A stretch of DNA of 64,000 bases, taken from positions 372,001 through 436,000 of the forward strand of contig NZ_CP046457.1 of NCBI RefSeq assembly GCF_009734445.1, read 5' to 3'. The stretch comes from Candidatus Syntrophocurvum alkaliphilum. GTDB taxonomy: Bacteria > Bacillota > Syntrophomonadia > Syntrophomonadales > Syntrophomonadaceae. How positions within the stretch are numbered: position 1 is the first letter of the stretch; each line of letters begins with the position of its first letter. Shown here one piece after another: positions 8,881 through 17,429 of this stretch. The position numbers were made by a program, and so were the translations under genes. The notes under the pieces were generated by a model, which ran no database searches, was not told where the DNA came from, and worked only from the letters and a program-made list of their open reading frames with translations.

Positions 8881-9960
8881 ATGATAGAAATAAAAAGGGG
8901 TGTTTTGTTAAAAAAGCTCTTTGAAAGAGAAAACATAAAGGGTTTTCTTGTTAACATTAATGAAAAAACCGAAAAATGCATTGTTTATGAAAGCTTAGTA
9001 GGAAATTTAAATGAAGGTGATGAGGTGCTTTTAAATACAACAGCGGTATCTCTTAGGTTAGGTACCGGTGGATATCATTATGTAATAGCTAGTATAAATA
9101 TTAAAAACAAAGATTTCAGTCTAGGTGGACATCTTATGAAGTTGAGATATACTCCAATGCAGATAAAAGTCTTAAGCGTAGAAGAAGAAGAGAGTATACA
9201 TAGAGAAACTATGTTAAATGCAGATAGCCTTGAAAAAACCCCTGTTTTAGTAGGAACCCTTCATTCAATGTTAGCTCCTTTAGCAATTTACCTACATTCT
9301 TTAAATATTAAAACAGCTTTTGTAATGACAGACGGTGCTGCATTGCCTATTGATTTTAGTCAAACAGTGGATAGATTAAAAGAAGAAGGTATTATAACAG
9401 GATCTGTTACAACGGGTCACTCTTTTGGTGGTGACTTAGAAGCTGTTAATATATACTCAGGTATGCTAGCAGCTAAAAAAGTTTTAAATGCAGATGTAAT
9501 TATAGTTGCCATGGGACCTGGGATAGTAGGAACAGGAACAAAATGGGGATTTACTGGTGTAGAGCAGGGAGAAATACTTAATGCTGTTGAAACTCTTGAA
9601 GGTATACCTATAGCAGTACCGCGAATTAGCTTTGCAGATAAAAGAGAAAGACATCAAGGTATAAGTCATCATACATTAACAGTACTTGCTAGAGTATGTA
9701 AAGTTGAAACACTAGTTCCATTACCTGAGCTCGAAAAAGAAAAAAAAGATCATATACAACAACAAATAAAAAATCATAATTTAGAACATAAACATCAATT
9801 TTTTGAATACAACGGTAACAAAATAATTAATTTACTAAATGATTATGGATATAATGTAACTACTATGGGTAGAGGGATTAATGAAGACTTAGAGTTTTTC
9901 CTAACCTTAGGTGCAGCAGCACAAATTGCTGTAGATACTTTGAACAATTTTGAATTTTAA
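8881..9960 (+). CDS. DUF3866 family protein
   Basis: A 359-aa soluble protein with an N-terminal beta-rich domain (about 1-100, with VYESLVGNLNEGDEVLLNTT) and a larger Gly-rich alpha/beta domain (VGTLHSMLAPLAIYLHSLNI; TTGHSFGGDLEAVNIYSGML; VAMGPGIVGTGTKWGFTG; ISHHTLTVLARV). The pattern matches the uncharacterised DUF3866 family of Firmicutes and actinobacteria. No function is known to me. It is the last gene of the block that starts at steA; the M20 gene ends 19 bases before it. Confidence 0.75.
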   Translation: MIEIKRGVLLKKLFERENIKGFLVNINEKTEKCIVYESLVGNLNEGDEVLLNTTAVSLRLGTGGYHYVIASINIKNKDFSLGGHLMKLRYTPMQIKVLSVEEEESIHRETMLNADSLEKTPVLVGTLHSMLAPLAIYLHSLNIKTAFVMTDGAALPIDFSQTVDRLKEEGIITGSVTTGHSFGGDLEAVNIYSGMLAAKKVLNADVIIVAMGPGIVGTGTKWGFTGVEQGEILNAVETLEGIPIAVPRISFADKRERHQGISHHTLTVLARVCKVETLVPLPELEKEKKDHIQQQIKNHNLEHKHQFFEYNGNKIINLLNDYGYNVTTMGRGINEDLEFFLTLGAAAQIAVDTLNNFEF

Positions 9961-10090
9961 ATTTTTAATTCTTAATTAATGATGAAAAGCAAAGCTTTTC
10001 TATATATTTATCTAATATCAATAATTAAGGGAAACTTTGTTTCCCAACCTCAATTAAAAATTAAGAATTAAGAATTAAGAATTAAGAATT
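9961..10090 (+). repeat. AT-rich hairpin repeat, copy 1 (type 2)
   Basis: AT-rich ends (TTTTTAATTCTTAATTAAT and AATTAAAAATTAAGAATT, the latter extended by tandem AAGAATT units) flank two hairpins, GAAAAGCaaaGCTTTTC and GGGAAACttGTTTCCC. The reverse complement of this block reappears at 29709-29820. It directly follows the DUF3866 stop and joins the GATTC element at 10091. Confidence 0.75.
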
Positions 10091-10177
10091 GATTCTACTG
10101 TGGAAAGTAATATTTATGTAAACCTATTTATGTTTATTCATTATTTGCTTAGCAAAGAGGGTTTTTGAAGTAGAATC
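10091..10177 (+). repeat. short derivative of the GATTC element
   Basis: An 87-bp segment with imperfect terminal inverted repeats: GATTCTACTGTGGAAAGTAA on the left and TTTTTGAAGTAGAATC on the right. The ends resemble those of the 227-228 bp elements at 29482 and 48965, but the inner 21-bp inverted repeat is absent, as in an internally deleted mobile element. Confidence 0.55.
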
Positions 10178-10182
10178 AAGGT

Positions 10183-10308
10183 TTAATTTAGTTTATTATT
10201 AATGAACTCACGCAAAGTCATATTACTTGGGTAACTAGATAAAATATCTTTTAAATCCTTTATATTACCGGTAAAAACAAACCCATTATTTACTACCAAT
10301 AATTTCAT
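10183..10308 (-). CDS. small unassigned protein, 41 aa
   Basis: Small minus-strand reading frame with a strong ribosome site, GGAGGTGTTAATATG. The peptide starts MKLLVVNNGFVFTGNIKDLK, includes TLREFINN, and ends KLN. It is neither hydrophobic nor repetitive, and it has hydrophobic beta-like and amphipathic helix-like stretches, so it looks like a real small cytoplasmic protein. Its stop lies just beyond the repeat at 10091-10177. It is transcribed divergently from nudF (62 bases apart). I do not recognise a family. Confidence 0.6.
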   Translation of the reverse strand: MKLLVVNNGFVFTGNIKDLKDILSSYPSNMTLREFINNKLN

Positions 10309-10369
10309 ATTAACACCTCCATCCCAAGTTTATGCAGTGAAATAAAATAATATGCAGGAGGTTTATTAA

Positions 10370-10909
10370 GTGAGTCTAGAGGAAAAAACAATAAGTACTA
10401 AAGAAATATTTAATGGCAGAATTGTAAGTTTGCGAATTGATGAAGTATCTCTACCTGATGGCAATAAATCATATAGAGAAATAGTTGAACATCCTGGAGC
10501 CGTTGGAGTTGTTGCAATAGATGATGAAAATTGTATTTGGATGGTTAAACAATTTCGCAAGCCTGTAGAAAAAGAAATGCTAGAAATACCTGCAGGTAAA
10601 CTTGATGCAGGAGAGGACACTGTAGAATGTGCTAAACGAGAATTAGAAGAAGAAACGGGTCTAACTGCAAACAATTGGGATGAAATATTATATTATTATA
10701 CTACTCCTGGATTTAGCAGTGAAATATTATACTTATATATGGCTACCGAGTTAACCCAAGGTGAATATAATCCAGATAAAGATGAATTCCTTGAGGTATT
10801 AAAAATACCTTTGGAAGAAGCTTATAGTGCCATATTCGAAGGTAAAATTACAGATGGGAAAAGTATTATAGGTATTCAGTATGCTTACAAAAAGCTAGAG
10901 AGGGGATAA
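10370..10909 (+). CDS. nudF: ADP-ribose pyrophosphatase, NUDIX family
   Basis: A 179-aa NUDIX hydrolase that splits ADP-ribose to AMP and ribose-5-phosphate. The Nudix box is intact: GKLDAGEDTVECAKRELEEE followed by TGL. The upstream PAGKL and the strand NDE-CIWMVKQFRKPVE are typical of the NudF/YqkG group, and downstream TPGFSSEILYLYMA fits the substrate loop. The start is GTG 10370, seven bases after AGGAGG. The EndoQ-like gene follows after 2 bases, so the pair is translationally close. In B. subtilis yqkG also sits in the spo0A-xerD-deoB neighbourhood. Confidence 0.93.
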   Translation: MSLEEKTISTKEIFNGRIVSLRIDEVSLPDGNKSYREIVEHPGAVGVVAIDDENCIWMVKQFRKPVEKEMLEIPAGKLDAGEDTVECAKRELEEETGLTANNWDEILYYYTTPGFSSEILYLYMATELTQGEYNPDKDEFLEVLKIPLEEAYSAIFEGKITDGKSIIGIQYAYKKLERG

Positions 10910-10911
10910 TT

Positions 10912-12084
10912 TTGCGCAATGTTTACGCTGATCTTCACATTCATATTGGAAGATCAAAGGGGAGACCAGTAAAAATTACTGCTTCAAGAAACTTAGAAGT
11001 AAAACCACTTATTTATAATGATGCTCCTAGAAAAGGCTTAGATATGATTGGGGTTGTAGATGCGGGGAGCCCTCTTGTTTCACAAGAAATACAAGAAATG
11101 ATTAATAGTGGTGAATTAAATGAACACCCTCAAGGGGGTTTAAGAGCAAAGAATGGTGTATTATTAATTTTAGGCTGTGAAATAGAAACCAAAGAAGGGG
11201 TTCACTTAATTAGTTATTTACCATTTTTTAAAAATCTAATTGAATGGCAAAAATATATGCAAACTCGGGTTCGCAATTTAACTCTTTCTACTCAAAAAGC
11301 AAATATTACTTTTAAAGAATTAATAAATCTAGCCTTTATATGTGATGGGTTTGTATGTCCTGCACATGCTTTTACTCCTCACAAAGGAGTATATGGATTT
11401 TACACTGAAAATCTAACTAAAGAATTAGGCAAGGATATTAGTCAGATAAAAGCTCTTGAATTAGGCTTAAGTGCAGATACTAACATGGCTGATTTAATAA
11501 CAGAAACTAGAAATTTTACCTTTTTATCTAATTCAGATGCCCACTCTTCTATTAACGTAGGAAGAGAATACAATTTGCTTAGAATTCGTGATATGAATTT
11601 TAATGAACTAAGGCTTTGTTTAGAAAATATAGATGGAAGAAAAATCATAGCGAATTATGGTATTGACCCGCAAATGGGTAAATACAATAGGTCTTATTGC
11701 TCTTCATGTGAGAAGATTACAGAAGATGATGCTCCAGTTATTGTTTGTTCTTCATGTGGAAGTAGAGATATTATTATGGGAGTTTATGATAGAATTGTTC
11801 AAATTAAAGATAGAGACGAGTTGGTTCACCCTATAGGTAGACCTCCTTATTTATATAGAGTTCCATTAAAGGATATACCAGGTGTGGGGGCTAAAATGTA
11901 TGATAAGTTAATAAAATTCTTTTTTAATGAAATAGAAGTACTAGAAAAAGCTACTATAGAAGATATTGAAAAAATAGCAGGGGATAACATAGCCCAAATA
12001 ATAAGCAAGATGCGCATTAACCGCCTTGATATTACTCCTGGAGGTGGAGGTAAATATGGCAAAGTTAAAAAGAATAACTATTAG
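10912..12084 (+). CDS. EndoQ-like DNA endonuclease (PHP domain, Zn finger, HhH)
   Basis: A 390-aa protein, TTG start. The N-terminal PHP phosphoesterase domain has the metal-binding set YADLHIHIG, GCEIETKEGVHL, CPAHAFTP and SNSDAHS. A zinc-ribbon follows (about 263-285, CSSCEK...CSSCGS), and a helix-hairpin-helix segment (about 320-365, IPGVGAKMYDKLIKFFFNEI). This is the architecture of endonuclease Q, known from Thermococcales and a few bacilli, which nicks DNA 5' of uracil, hypoxanthine and AP sites. The activity is inferred from architecture. It overlaps the next gene by 29 bases. Confidence 0.75.
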   Translation: MRNVYADLHIHIGRSKGRPVKITASRNLEVKPLIYNDAPRKGLDMIGVVDAGSPLVSQEIQEMINSGELNEHPQGGLRAKNGVLLILGCEIETKEGVHLISYLPFFKNLIEWQKYMQTRVRNLTLSTQKANITFKELINLAFICDGFVCPAHAFTPHKGVYGFYTENLTKELGKDISQIKALELGLSADTNMADLITETRNFTFLSNSDAHSSINVGREYNLLRIRDMNFNELRLCLENIDGRKIIANYGIDPQMGKYNRSYCSSCEKITEDDAPVIVCSSCGSRDIIMGVYDRIVQIKDRDELVHPIGRPPYLYRVPLKDIPGVGAKMYDKLIKFFFNEIEVLEKATIEDIEKIAGDNIAQIISKMRINRLDITPGGGGKYGKVKKNNY

Positions 12085-12718
12085 CAATGATGCAAGTGGA
12101 GCTTATTATGCTGCACGGGAAAATATGTTAGTAATGATTGTAGATGTTATAGATATGTCTACTACTTTAGAAAGCGCACTAGATGGTCAAGCCTATGCTG
12201 TACTAGGGTCTAGTCCTGACTATACCAGAGCTCCAGTACAGGTTTCCCCTGAAAATATAGGCAAAGAAGCTGTTAGACTTTCCAAAGAAATAGGTGAAGA
12301 TATAATAATAATTGCTGAACCTAGGGTAGGTGATAAAAGCGATAGGCTTAAAAGATGTAAAAAGCTAATAACAGCAATAGAAAAAGAAAAAGGCAATATA
12401 AGTGATGTGTTGCCCAATATAGGTGCAGAGGTTGCCAAAATGACAGATTTTAAAGATAAAGTTGTAGTTGCAGTAACTGATACAGGTGGTGTAGCTTTCG
12501 ATGCTGCTTATTTGCAAAGAAAAAGAGTGATAACAGGTACAGTGGCACGTACTTTTAAGCAAAAAGGAGTACAACCTGCAGTGACTGCTGTAAATAGAGC
12601 TTTGTCTACAATAAATGAAGAGGATAATGGTGTAGCCATAATAGCTGCTAGTCGTAACTCCATGGAAGATGTATTAGCGGCCCAATTTATATATAACTTA
12701 CTACTAAAGGAGAATTAA
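12056..12718 (+). CDS. conserved protein of unknown function (ComB-like motif?)
   Basis: A 220-aa protein from ATG 12056, preceded by GGAGG and overlapping the EndoQ-like gene by 29 bases. A start at 12026 is possible but has no good ribosome site. It has alpha/beta character with the strands MLVMIVDVIDMSTTLESALDG, EDIIIIAEPRVG, VVVAVTDTGGVAFDAAYLQR (split across two elements) and GVAIIAASRNSMEDVLAAQF. The segment VDVIDMSTTLESALDG vaguely recalls the DVxRATTT motif of 2-phosphosulfolactate phosphatase ComB, but the rest is not clear enough. Tight coupling to the repair-type nuclease upstream and the pyrophosphatase downstream is the main clue. Confidence 0.7.
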   Translation: MAKLKRITISNDASGAYYAARENMLVMIVDVIDMSTTLESALDGQAYAVLGSSPDYTRAPVQVSPENIGKEAVRLSKEIGEDIIIIAEPRVGDKSDRLKRCKKLITAIEKEKGNISDVLPNIGAEVAKMTDFKDKVVVAVTDTGGVAFDAAYLQRKRVITGTVARTFKQKGVQPAVTAVNRALSTINEEDNGVAIIAASRNSMEDVLAAQFIYNLLLKEN

Positions 12719-12737
12719 GAGTATTGGAGGGTTCTAT

Positions 12738-14090
12738 CTGAAGCCAATATACGTAATAGGTCATAAAAATCCAGATACAGATTCAATAGCTGCAGCGATT
12801 AGCTATAAGGTCTATAAGCAAAGTATAGATGAAGGTTTTTATTTTGCGGCAGCAGCAGGTAAACCAAATGAAGAAACAAAATACATACTAGAATATCTAG
12901 GAATAGATGCACCAACATTAATTACTAATGTTGGCACAACAGTAGACGACCTAGTTGATACTAATGAATTAATTTATGTTACTACTGATATGACTTTAAT
13001 TGAGTTAGGTAACCTAATGAAGCGACATAATCTAAAAACTGTACCTGTTTTAGATGAGCACAAACGTTTTTTAGGATTAATTACCATTGGTGATGTTGCT
13101 ATGATTTATATGGATTCAGTAGGTAGTGGTAAAAGCATAGAAAAAGCTCCTGAAATATTAAAAAATACTTTAAACCAAAAAGTAGCTAATATAATGAAAA
13201 CTAGAGACTTAATTTTATTTGAGAAGCATGAAACGGTAGAAGAGGCTAAAAAACAAATGCTATCTACTCGTTTTAGAAATTATCCAGTTGTAAATGAAGA
13301 TAATCGTTTTATGGGAATGATTTCACGATATGATTTATTAAAAATGAATCGAAAAAAAGTTATTTTAGTTGATCATAATGAGAAAAAACAAGCAGTAGAT
13401 GGTATAGAAGAAGCAGAAATTATTGAAATTATAGATCACCACAGAGTAGGTGACTTGCAAACCATGTCACCAATACTTTTTAAAAACGAGCCAGTTGGAT
13501 CATGTTGTACACTAATTGCAGAAATGTTTTTGAAAGAGGATATATATATAAACTCAAGTATAGCTGGACTTATGCTATCAGGCATTATATCTGATACCAT
13601 GTTATTCAAATCACCAACAACTACTAATCGTGACACAGAGATAGCTAAAGTACTTGAAAAAGCCTCAGGATTAAATGCTACTGAATGGGGAAAACAAATC
13701 TTAGAAAAAACAAATAGAATTGATAAGCAATTAGATTTTGAAATAATAACTGAAGATTCCAAGGAATATAGTAGTAACAATATTTTATTTGCAATTTCAC
13801 AAGTAGAGACAATTGATAGAAGTAATTTAGATGAGCGAAAAGAGTCTTTAATAAAAACAATGGAAGATACATGTTATAAAAATAATTATGCCTTTATGAT
13901 TTTAATGGTTACAGATATATTCGAGGAAGGGACAGAGCTATTACTTGCTGGAGAAGAGAGTTCAATAGCAGAAGAAGCCTTTGGTCCAAAAACTAGTGAA
14001 GGCAAACTTTTTTTAAAGGGAGTTATGTCGAGAAAAAAACAAGTTGTACCAGTAATTTATGAGCTATTAAGAAAGCAAAGTATAATGTAA
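12738..14090 (+). CDS. ppaC: family II inorganic pyrophosphatase with CBS domains, apparent CTG start
   Basis: Mn-dependent DHH-family pyrophosphatase, PPi to two phosphates. The best-placed start is CTG 12738, seven bases after TGGAGG. It gives a 450-aa protein beginning KPIYVIGHKNPDTDSIAAA after Met, the N-terminal metal site of all family II enzymes. The first in-frame ATG (12990) would remove 84 residues, including that site. Two CBS domains follow (about 70-130 and 150-205), then the DHH motif IIDHHRVGD (about 230) and the DHHA2 domain with the substrate-binding SRKKQVVP near the end. No DRTGG domain fits between the CBS repeats. ATT codons at 12714 and 12723 are weaker alternatives. Confidence 0.85.
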   Translation: MKPIYVIGHKNPDTDSIAAAISYKVYKQSIDEGFYFAAAAGKPNEETKYILEYLGIDAPTLITNVGTTVDDLVDTNELIYVTTDMTLIELGNLMKRHNLKTVPVLDEHKRFLGLITIGDVAMIYMDSVGSGKSIEKAPEILKNTLNQKVANIMKTRDLILFEKHETVEEAKKQMLSTRFRNYPVVNEDNRFMGMISRYDLLKMNRKKVILVDHNEKKQAVDGIEEAEIIEIIDHHRVGDLQTMSPILFKNEPVGSCCTLIAEMFLKEDIYINSSIAGLMLSGIISDTMLFKSPTTTNRDTEIAKVLEKASGLNATEWGKQILEKTNRIDKQLDFEIITEDSKEYSSNNILFAISQVETIDRSNLDERKESLIKTMEDTCYKNNYAFMILMVTDIFEEGTELLLAGEESSIAEEAFGPKTSEGKLFLKGVMSRKKQVVPVIYELLRKQSIM

Positions 14091-14125
14091 AAAGTAAAAC
14101 ATAAAAATAATACACTAATTTTATT

Positions 14126-14164
14126 AATCGATCTAGATAAAAATCTAGGTCGATTTCTTTTTTG
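14126..14164 (+). terminator. terminator of the nudF-ppaC group
   Basis: AATCGATCTAGAT pairs with ATCTAGGTCGATT across AAAA (one G-T pair), followed by TCTTTTTT. Confidence 0.85.
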
Positions 14165-14234
14165 CATAATTATTTAATTGCTAAAATATTATTTTATACA
14201 GGTGATATTTATTAAGTAGTTTTAGGAGTATAAT

Positions 14235-14855
14235 ATGAGATTTAAATTAATGCTTAAAGATTATGTAAAAACTCATCTAAAAGATAATAAATGGCAGTAT
14301 TTATTAATTGGATCTGTCCTTTTATTAGGAATAATTATTGGAAATTTTAAAGTAGAAAGTTTAGAAGGTGGAGTAAAAGAATATTTAGTTAACTTAATAG
14401 ATAATTACCTTAAAGTGGGTTTAGCAGAACATTCAGGTTTTAATATATTACCTTCCGCTTTTATGAATCAAGCAAAAACCATTTTATTAATATGGTTTCT
14501 TGGTTTAACTGTTATTGGATTTCCATTAATACTTGCTGTAGTTTTTTTAAAAGGTTTTTCATTAGGATTTACTATCAGTTTTTTAATCCAAGAGAAAGCG
14601 GCAGCAGGTATCATAATAGCATTAGTTTCAATAGCTCCACAAAATATTATTTATATACCCATATTATTGGTTTGGGCAGTCATGGCTATAAATTTTTCTA
14701 TAAATATTGTTAAAGGTAAAGAGAACAATAAAGTTTCTTTTGGTGCAAGATTGATAACATATAGCATTTTGTTATTCATATTTTTAATACTAATATTTAT
14801 TGGTGCTTTTATAGAATCATATCTTTCTCCTTGGCTTTTAAGTCTTTTAATTTAG
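14235..14855 (+). CDS. spoIIM: stage II sporulation protein M
   Basis: Membrane component of the DMP (SpoIID-SpoIIM-SpoIIP) peptidoglycan-degrading machine needed for engulfment. The 206-aa protein has about five transmembrane helices, including SVLLLGIIIGNF, TILLIWFLGLTVIGFPLILA, FLKGFSLGFTISFLI and a C-terminal hydrophobic pair. The charged N-terminus and the internal APQNIIYIP stretch fit the family. It lies between a terminator and the small gene at 14869, in the same order relative to xerD and deoB as in B. subtilis. Confidence 0.9.
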   Translation: MRFKLMLKDYVKTHLKDNKWQYLLIGSVLLLGIIIGNFKVESLEGGVKEYLVNLIDNYLKVGLAEHSGFNILPSAFMNQAKTILLIWFLGLTVIGFPLILAVVFLKGFSLGFTISFLIQEKAAAGIIIALVSIAPQNIIYIPILLVWAVMAINFSINIVKGKENNKVSFGARLITYSILLFIFLILIFIGAFIESYLSPWLLSLLI

Positions 14856-14868
14856 GGGGTGAGAAATA

Positions 14869-15126
14869 ATGATAATAATAATCAAAAACATGAAAAAAAA
14901 AGTTTTATGGGTTTTAAGTGTTTTATTATTAATATTTGCGTTAACACTAACAATTCCAATTGTAGCTAATAAAAATTTTGAAAGATTACCTGTATTTACT
15001 GATTGGTTTGAGGATGAACAACCAACAGGAAACCCAATGAGGGTTGAAGAAACTGAATCTGAATCAAAATTTGAACATGCAATGGAACTTTTTGTTATTA
15101 AGCTTCAAGATTTTTATTATGAATAA
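14869..15126 (+). CDS. small membrane-anchored protein of unknown function, 85 aa
   Basis: An 85-aa protein preceded by GGGGGTGAG. It has a Lys-rich N-terminus, one hydrophobic segment (about 13-30, VLWVLSVLLLIFALTLTIPI) and an acidic extracytoplasmic tail. ATG 14869 suits the ribosome site; ATG 14890 is possible. Its 13-base distance from spoIIM suggests co-transcription, so a sporulation or envelope role is possible, but no family is recognised. Confidence 0.65.
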   Translation: MIIIIKNMKKKVLWVLSVLLLIFALTLTIPIVANKNFERLPVFTDWFEDEQPTGNPMRVEETESESKFEHAMELFVIKLQDFYYE

Positions 15127-15192
15127 ATTAATTATGCAGGAAATCACCTTTTTATTGTCAAAACAAAAAGAAAAGCTATTGGAGAACAAATT

Positions 15193-16089
15193 ATGGAAAA
15201 AACAATTTTATCATCTTTTATAGACTATTTAAATTATGAAAAAGGACTTTCGGTTAACACACAACAATCATACCAAAGAGATTTAGAAAAGTTTATCAAT
15301 TATTTAAAAAATAAATATGGTAAATATTTATTGTTTCAGGATGTTAACAGTAATCATGTTATGGAATTTTTAACCTATCAATTAAATGAGGGAGTAGCTC
15401 ACACTACTATAGCTAGAAACCTATCTACTATTAAAACGTTTTATAAGTTTTTATTATTGGAAAATTATATTACTGAAAATCCAGTAATAGATTTAAATGC
15501 TCCCAAAATACAACGAAAACTCCCGCAAATTTTATCAATAGAAGATGTGGACAAGCTATTAAATCAACCAAATGTTATGAAACCTTTAGGATTAAGGGAT
15601 AAGGCAATGCTCGAATTAATGTATGGAACAGGGGTAAGAGTCTCGGAGCTATTATCTATAAAAATAGATGATATAAACATGACTGCAGGATTTTTGCGTT
15701 GTTTAGGTAAAGGGAAAAAAGAGAGAATTGTTCCGGTTAATAGTACCTCTATAGAATGGATTAATAGGTATTTATCTAGATCAAGATCAACATTGGTAAA
15801 ATCACATTTAGAAAGAACACTTTTTGTAAATGCTAATGGTAGACCTTTAAGCAGACAAGGTTTTTTTAAAATATTAAATAATTATGCTTTAAAGTCAGAA
15901 ATTAATATAAACATAACTCCCCACACACTTAGACATTCATTTGCAACTCACTTACTAGAAAATGGTGCTGATTTAAGGGTGGTGCAAGAAATGCTAGGAC
16001 ATGCAGATATTTCAACAACACAAATATATACTCATCTTACTAAAACCAGGCTTAGAGAAGTATATCAACAATATCATCCGCGTGCATAA
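15193..16089 (+). CDS. xerD: site-specific tyrosine recombinase XerD
   Basis: Resolves chromosome dimers at dif with its partner XerC. The 298-aa protein has an N-terminal SAM-like DNA-binding domain (about 5-85: [20 protein letters not shown]) and the C-terminal catalytic domain. The catalytic residues are Arg in [13 protein letters not shown], Lys in [10 protein letters not shown], the HxxR of [20 protein letters not shown], His in [11 protein letters not shown] and Tyr in IYTHLTK. The length is usual. The place before deoB and pdp matches the Bacillus ripX(xerD)-deoB(drm)-pnp order. Confidence 0.95.
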   Translation: MEKTILSSFIDYLNYEKGLSVNTQQSYQRDLEKFINYLKNKYGKYLLFQDVNSNHVMEFLTYQLNEGVAHTTIARNLSTIKTFYKFLLLENYITENPVIDLNAPKIQRKLPQILSIEDVDKLLNQPNVMKPLGLRDKAMLELMYGTGVRVSELLSIKIDDINMTAGFLRCLGKGKKERIVPVNSTSIEWINRYLSRSRSTLVKSHLERTLFVNANGRPLSRQGFFKILNNYALKSEININITPHTLRHSFATHLLENGADLRVVQEMLGHADISTTQIYTHLTKTRLREVYQQYHPRA

Positions 16090-16105
16090 AGGAGGAGGAA
16101 GCAAT

Positions 16106-17278
16106 TTGGCTACAAGAATAGTATTAATTATATTAGATAGTGTTGGCATAGGGGAAGTAGAGGATAGTCATCTGTATGGGGATGAAGGCAGTAATACATT
16201 AAAAAACACTGCCCAAGCAGTAGGTGGACTTTCATTACCTAATTTAGAGAATTTAGGTTTGGGAAATATTGAAGATGTTATGGGAGTAAATCCAAACTAT
16301 AATGCAATAGGGTCATATGGAAAAATGAAACCTAAATCTAGTGGTAAGGATACGACAACAGGTCATTGGGAACTGATGGATATTGTATTAGAAAAACCTT
16401 TCCCAACCTATCCGAATGGTTTTCCTAGTGAAATTATTGATAAATTTGAAAAAAGGATAAAAAGAAAAACATTAGGAAACGTAGTAGCATCAGGTACAGT
16501 AATAATAGAAGAACTAGGTGAAGAACATATCAAAACTGGATTTCCCATAGTATATACTTCTGCAGATAGTGTTTTTCAAATAGCTGCCCATGAAGAAATA
16601 ATACCCATTGAGCAACTATATTCAATGTGCCAAACAGCACGGGAAATTTTACAAGGAGAACATGGGGTAGGTAGGGTAATTGCTAGACCGTTTTTAGGAA
16701 GTCCTGGTAGTTTTTTTCGAACAGATAACAGACAAGATTATTCATTAAAACCTACTGAAAGTGTTTTAAATAAACTCAAAGAAGCAAATATAAAAGTTAT
16801 TGGGGTTGGAAAAATAGAAGATATTTTTGTAGGTAGGGGTATAGATCAATCATATCCTATAAAAAATAATGCTGATGGTATAGAAAAAATAATTGATTTA
16901 GTTAAAGCAAATACCAACAATGAACTTATATTTGCTAACTTAATTGATTTCGATCAATTATACGGTCATAGAAATGATCCTAAGGGATATGCCCAAGCGT
17001 TAGAGGAGTTTGATAAAAGTTTAGAAGATATACTAAACCGATTAAAGTCTGATGACATCCTAATAATAACAGCTGATCATGGATGTGACCCCACAACCCC
17101 TAGCACTGACCATTCTAGAGAATATGTACCTTTATTAATTTATGGCGAAAAATTAAAAGCAAATATTAATATAGGTACAAGAGATACCTTTGGAGACTTA
17201 GGTGTAACAATAGCAGATATATTTAATGTTAATTATAACAGCAATAACGGTAAGAGCTTCTACTCTTTAATTAAATAG
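16106..17278 (+). CDS. deoB: phosphopentomutase
   Basis: Interconverts ribose (or deoxyribose) 1- and 5-phosphate in nucleoside salvage. The 390-aa protein starts at TTG 16106, after AAGGAGGAGGA, not at the upstream ATG 16001, which lies inside xerD. Metal-site motifs of the alkaline-phosphatase superfamily are visible: [10 protein letters not shown] near the N-terminus, [12 protein letters not shown] (the phosphorylated Thr in the Mn site), [14 protein letters not shown], and [19 protein letters not shown]. It pairs functionally with the pdp gene 151 bases downstream. Confidence 0.95.
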   Translation: MATRIVLIILDSVGIGEVEDSHLYGDEGSNTLKNTAQAVGGLSLPNLENLGLGNIEDVMGVNPNYNAIGSYGKMKPKSSGKDTTTGHWELMDIVLEKPFPTYPNGFPSEIIDKFEKRIKRKTLGNVVASGTVIIEELGEEHIKTGFPIVYTSADSVFQIAAHEEIIPIEQLYSMCQTAREILQGEHGVGRVIARPFLGSPGSFFRTDNRQDYSLKPTESVLNKLKEANIKVIGVGKIEDIFVGRGIDQSYPIKNNADGIEKIIDLVKANTNNELIFANLIDFDQLYGHRNDPKGYAQALEEFDKSLEDILNRLKSDDILIITADHGCDPTTPSTDHSREYVPLLIYGEKLKANINIGTRDTFGDLGVTIADIFNVNYNSNNGKSFYSLIK

Positions 17279-17299
17279 TAAGATGAATAACATCTTGCG

Positions 17300-17405
17300 T
17301 ATATAAAGATAAGGAGCACTTGACAGAGCAAGGTAGTATTACCCGGTGAAAGCGGAGGGTCAGCGTTAATCCGCGTCTAAACTTCTCAACTAATTCATTT
17401 ATATA
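17300..17405 (+). ncRNA. candidate structured leader RNA before pdp
   Basis: Between deoB and pdp lies a GC-richer block than its AT-rich surroundings. TATATAAA (17300-17307) can pair with TTTATATA (17398-17405), extended inside by AGGAG with CTTCT. Within are hairpins CTTG/CAAG (17319-17332), GGTA/TACC (17332-17343) and GCGGA/TCCGC (17352-17374). ACCC (17341-17344) can also pair with the loop GGGT (17357-17360) as a pseudoknot. No T-run follows, so any control would probably act on translation; the pdp ribosome site starts just beyond. I cannot match it to purine, THF, ZTP, c-di-GMP or other classes I know. Confidence 0.5.
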
Positions 17406-17429
17406 GAGAAAGCAGGGGTGTTAAGTGGT

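Noticed and set aside
17300-17405. Purine, THF, ZTP or c-di-GMP riboswitch before pdp
   Set aside because: The fixed core sequences of those classes are not found; kept only as an unassigned structured RNA.
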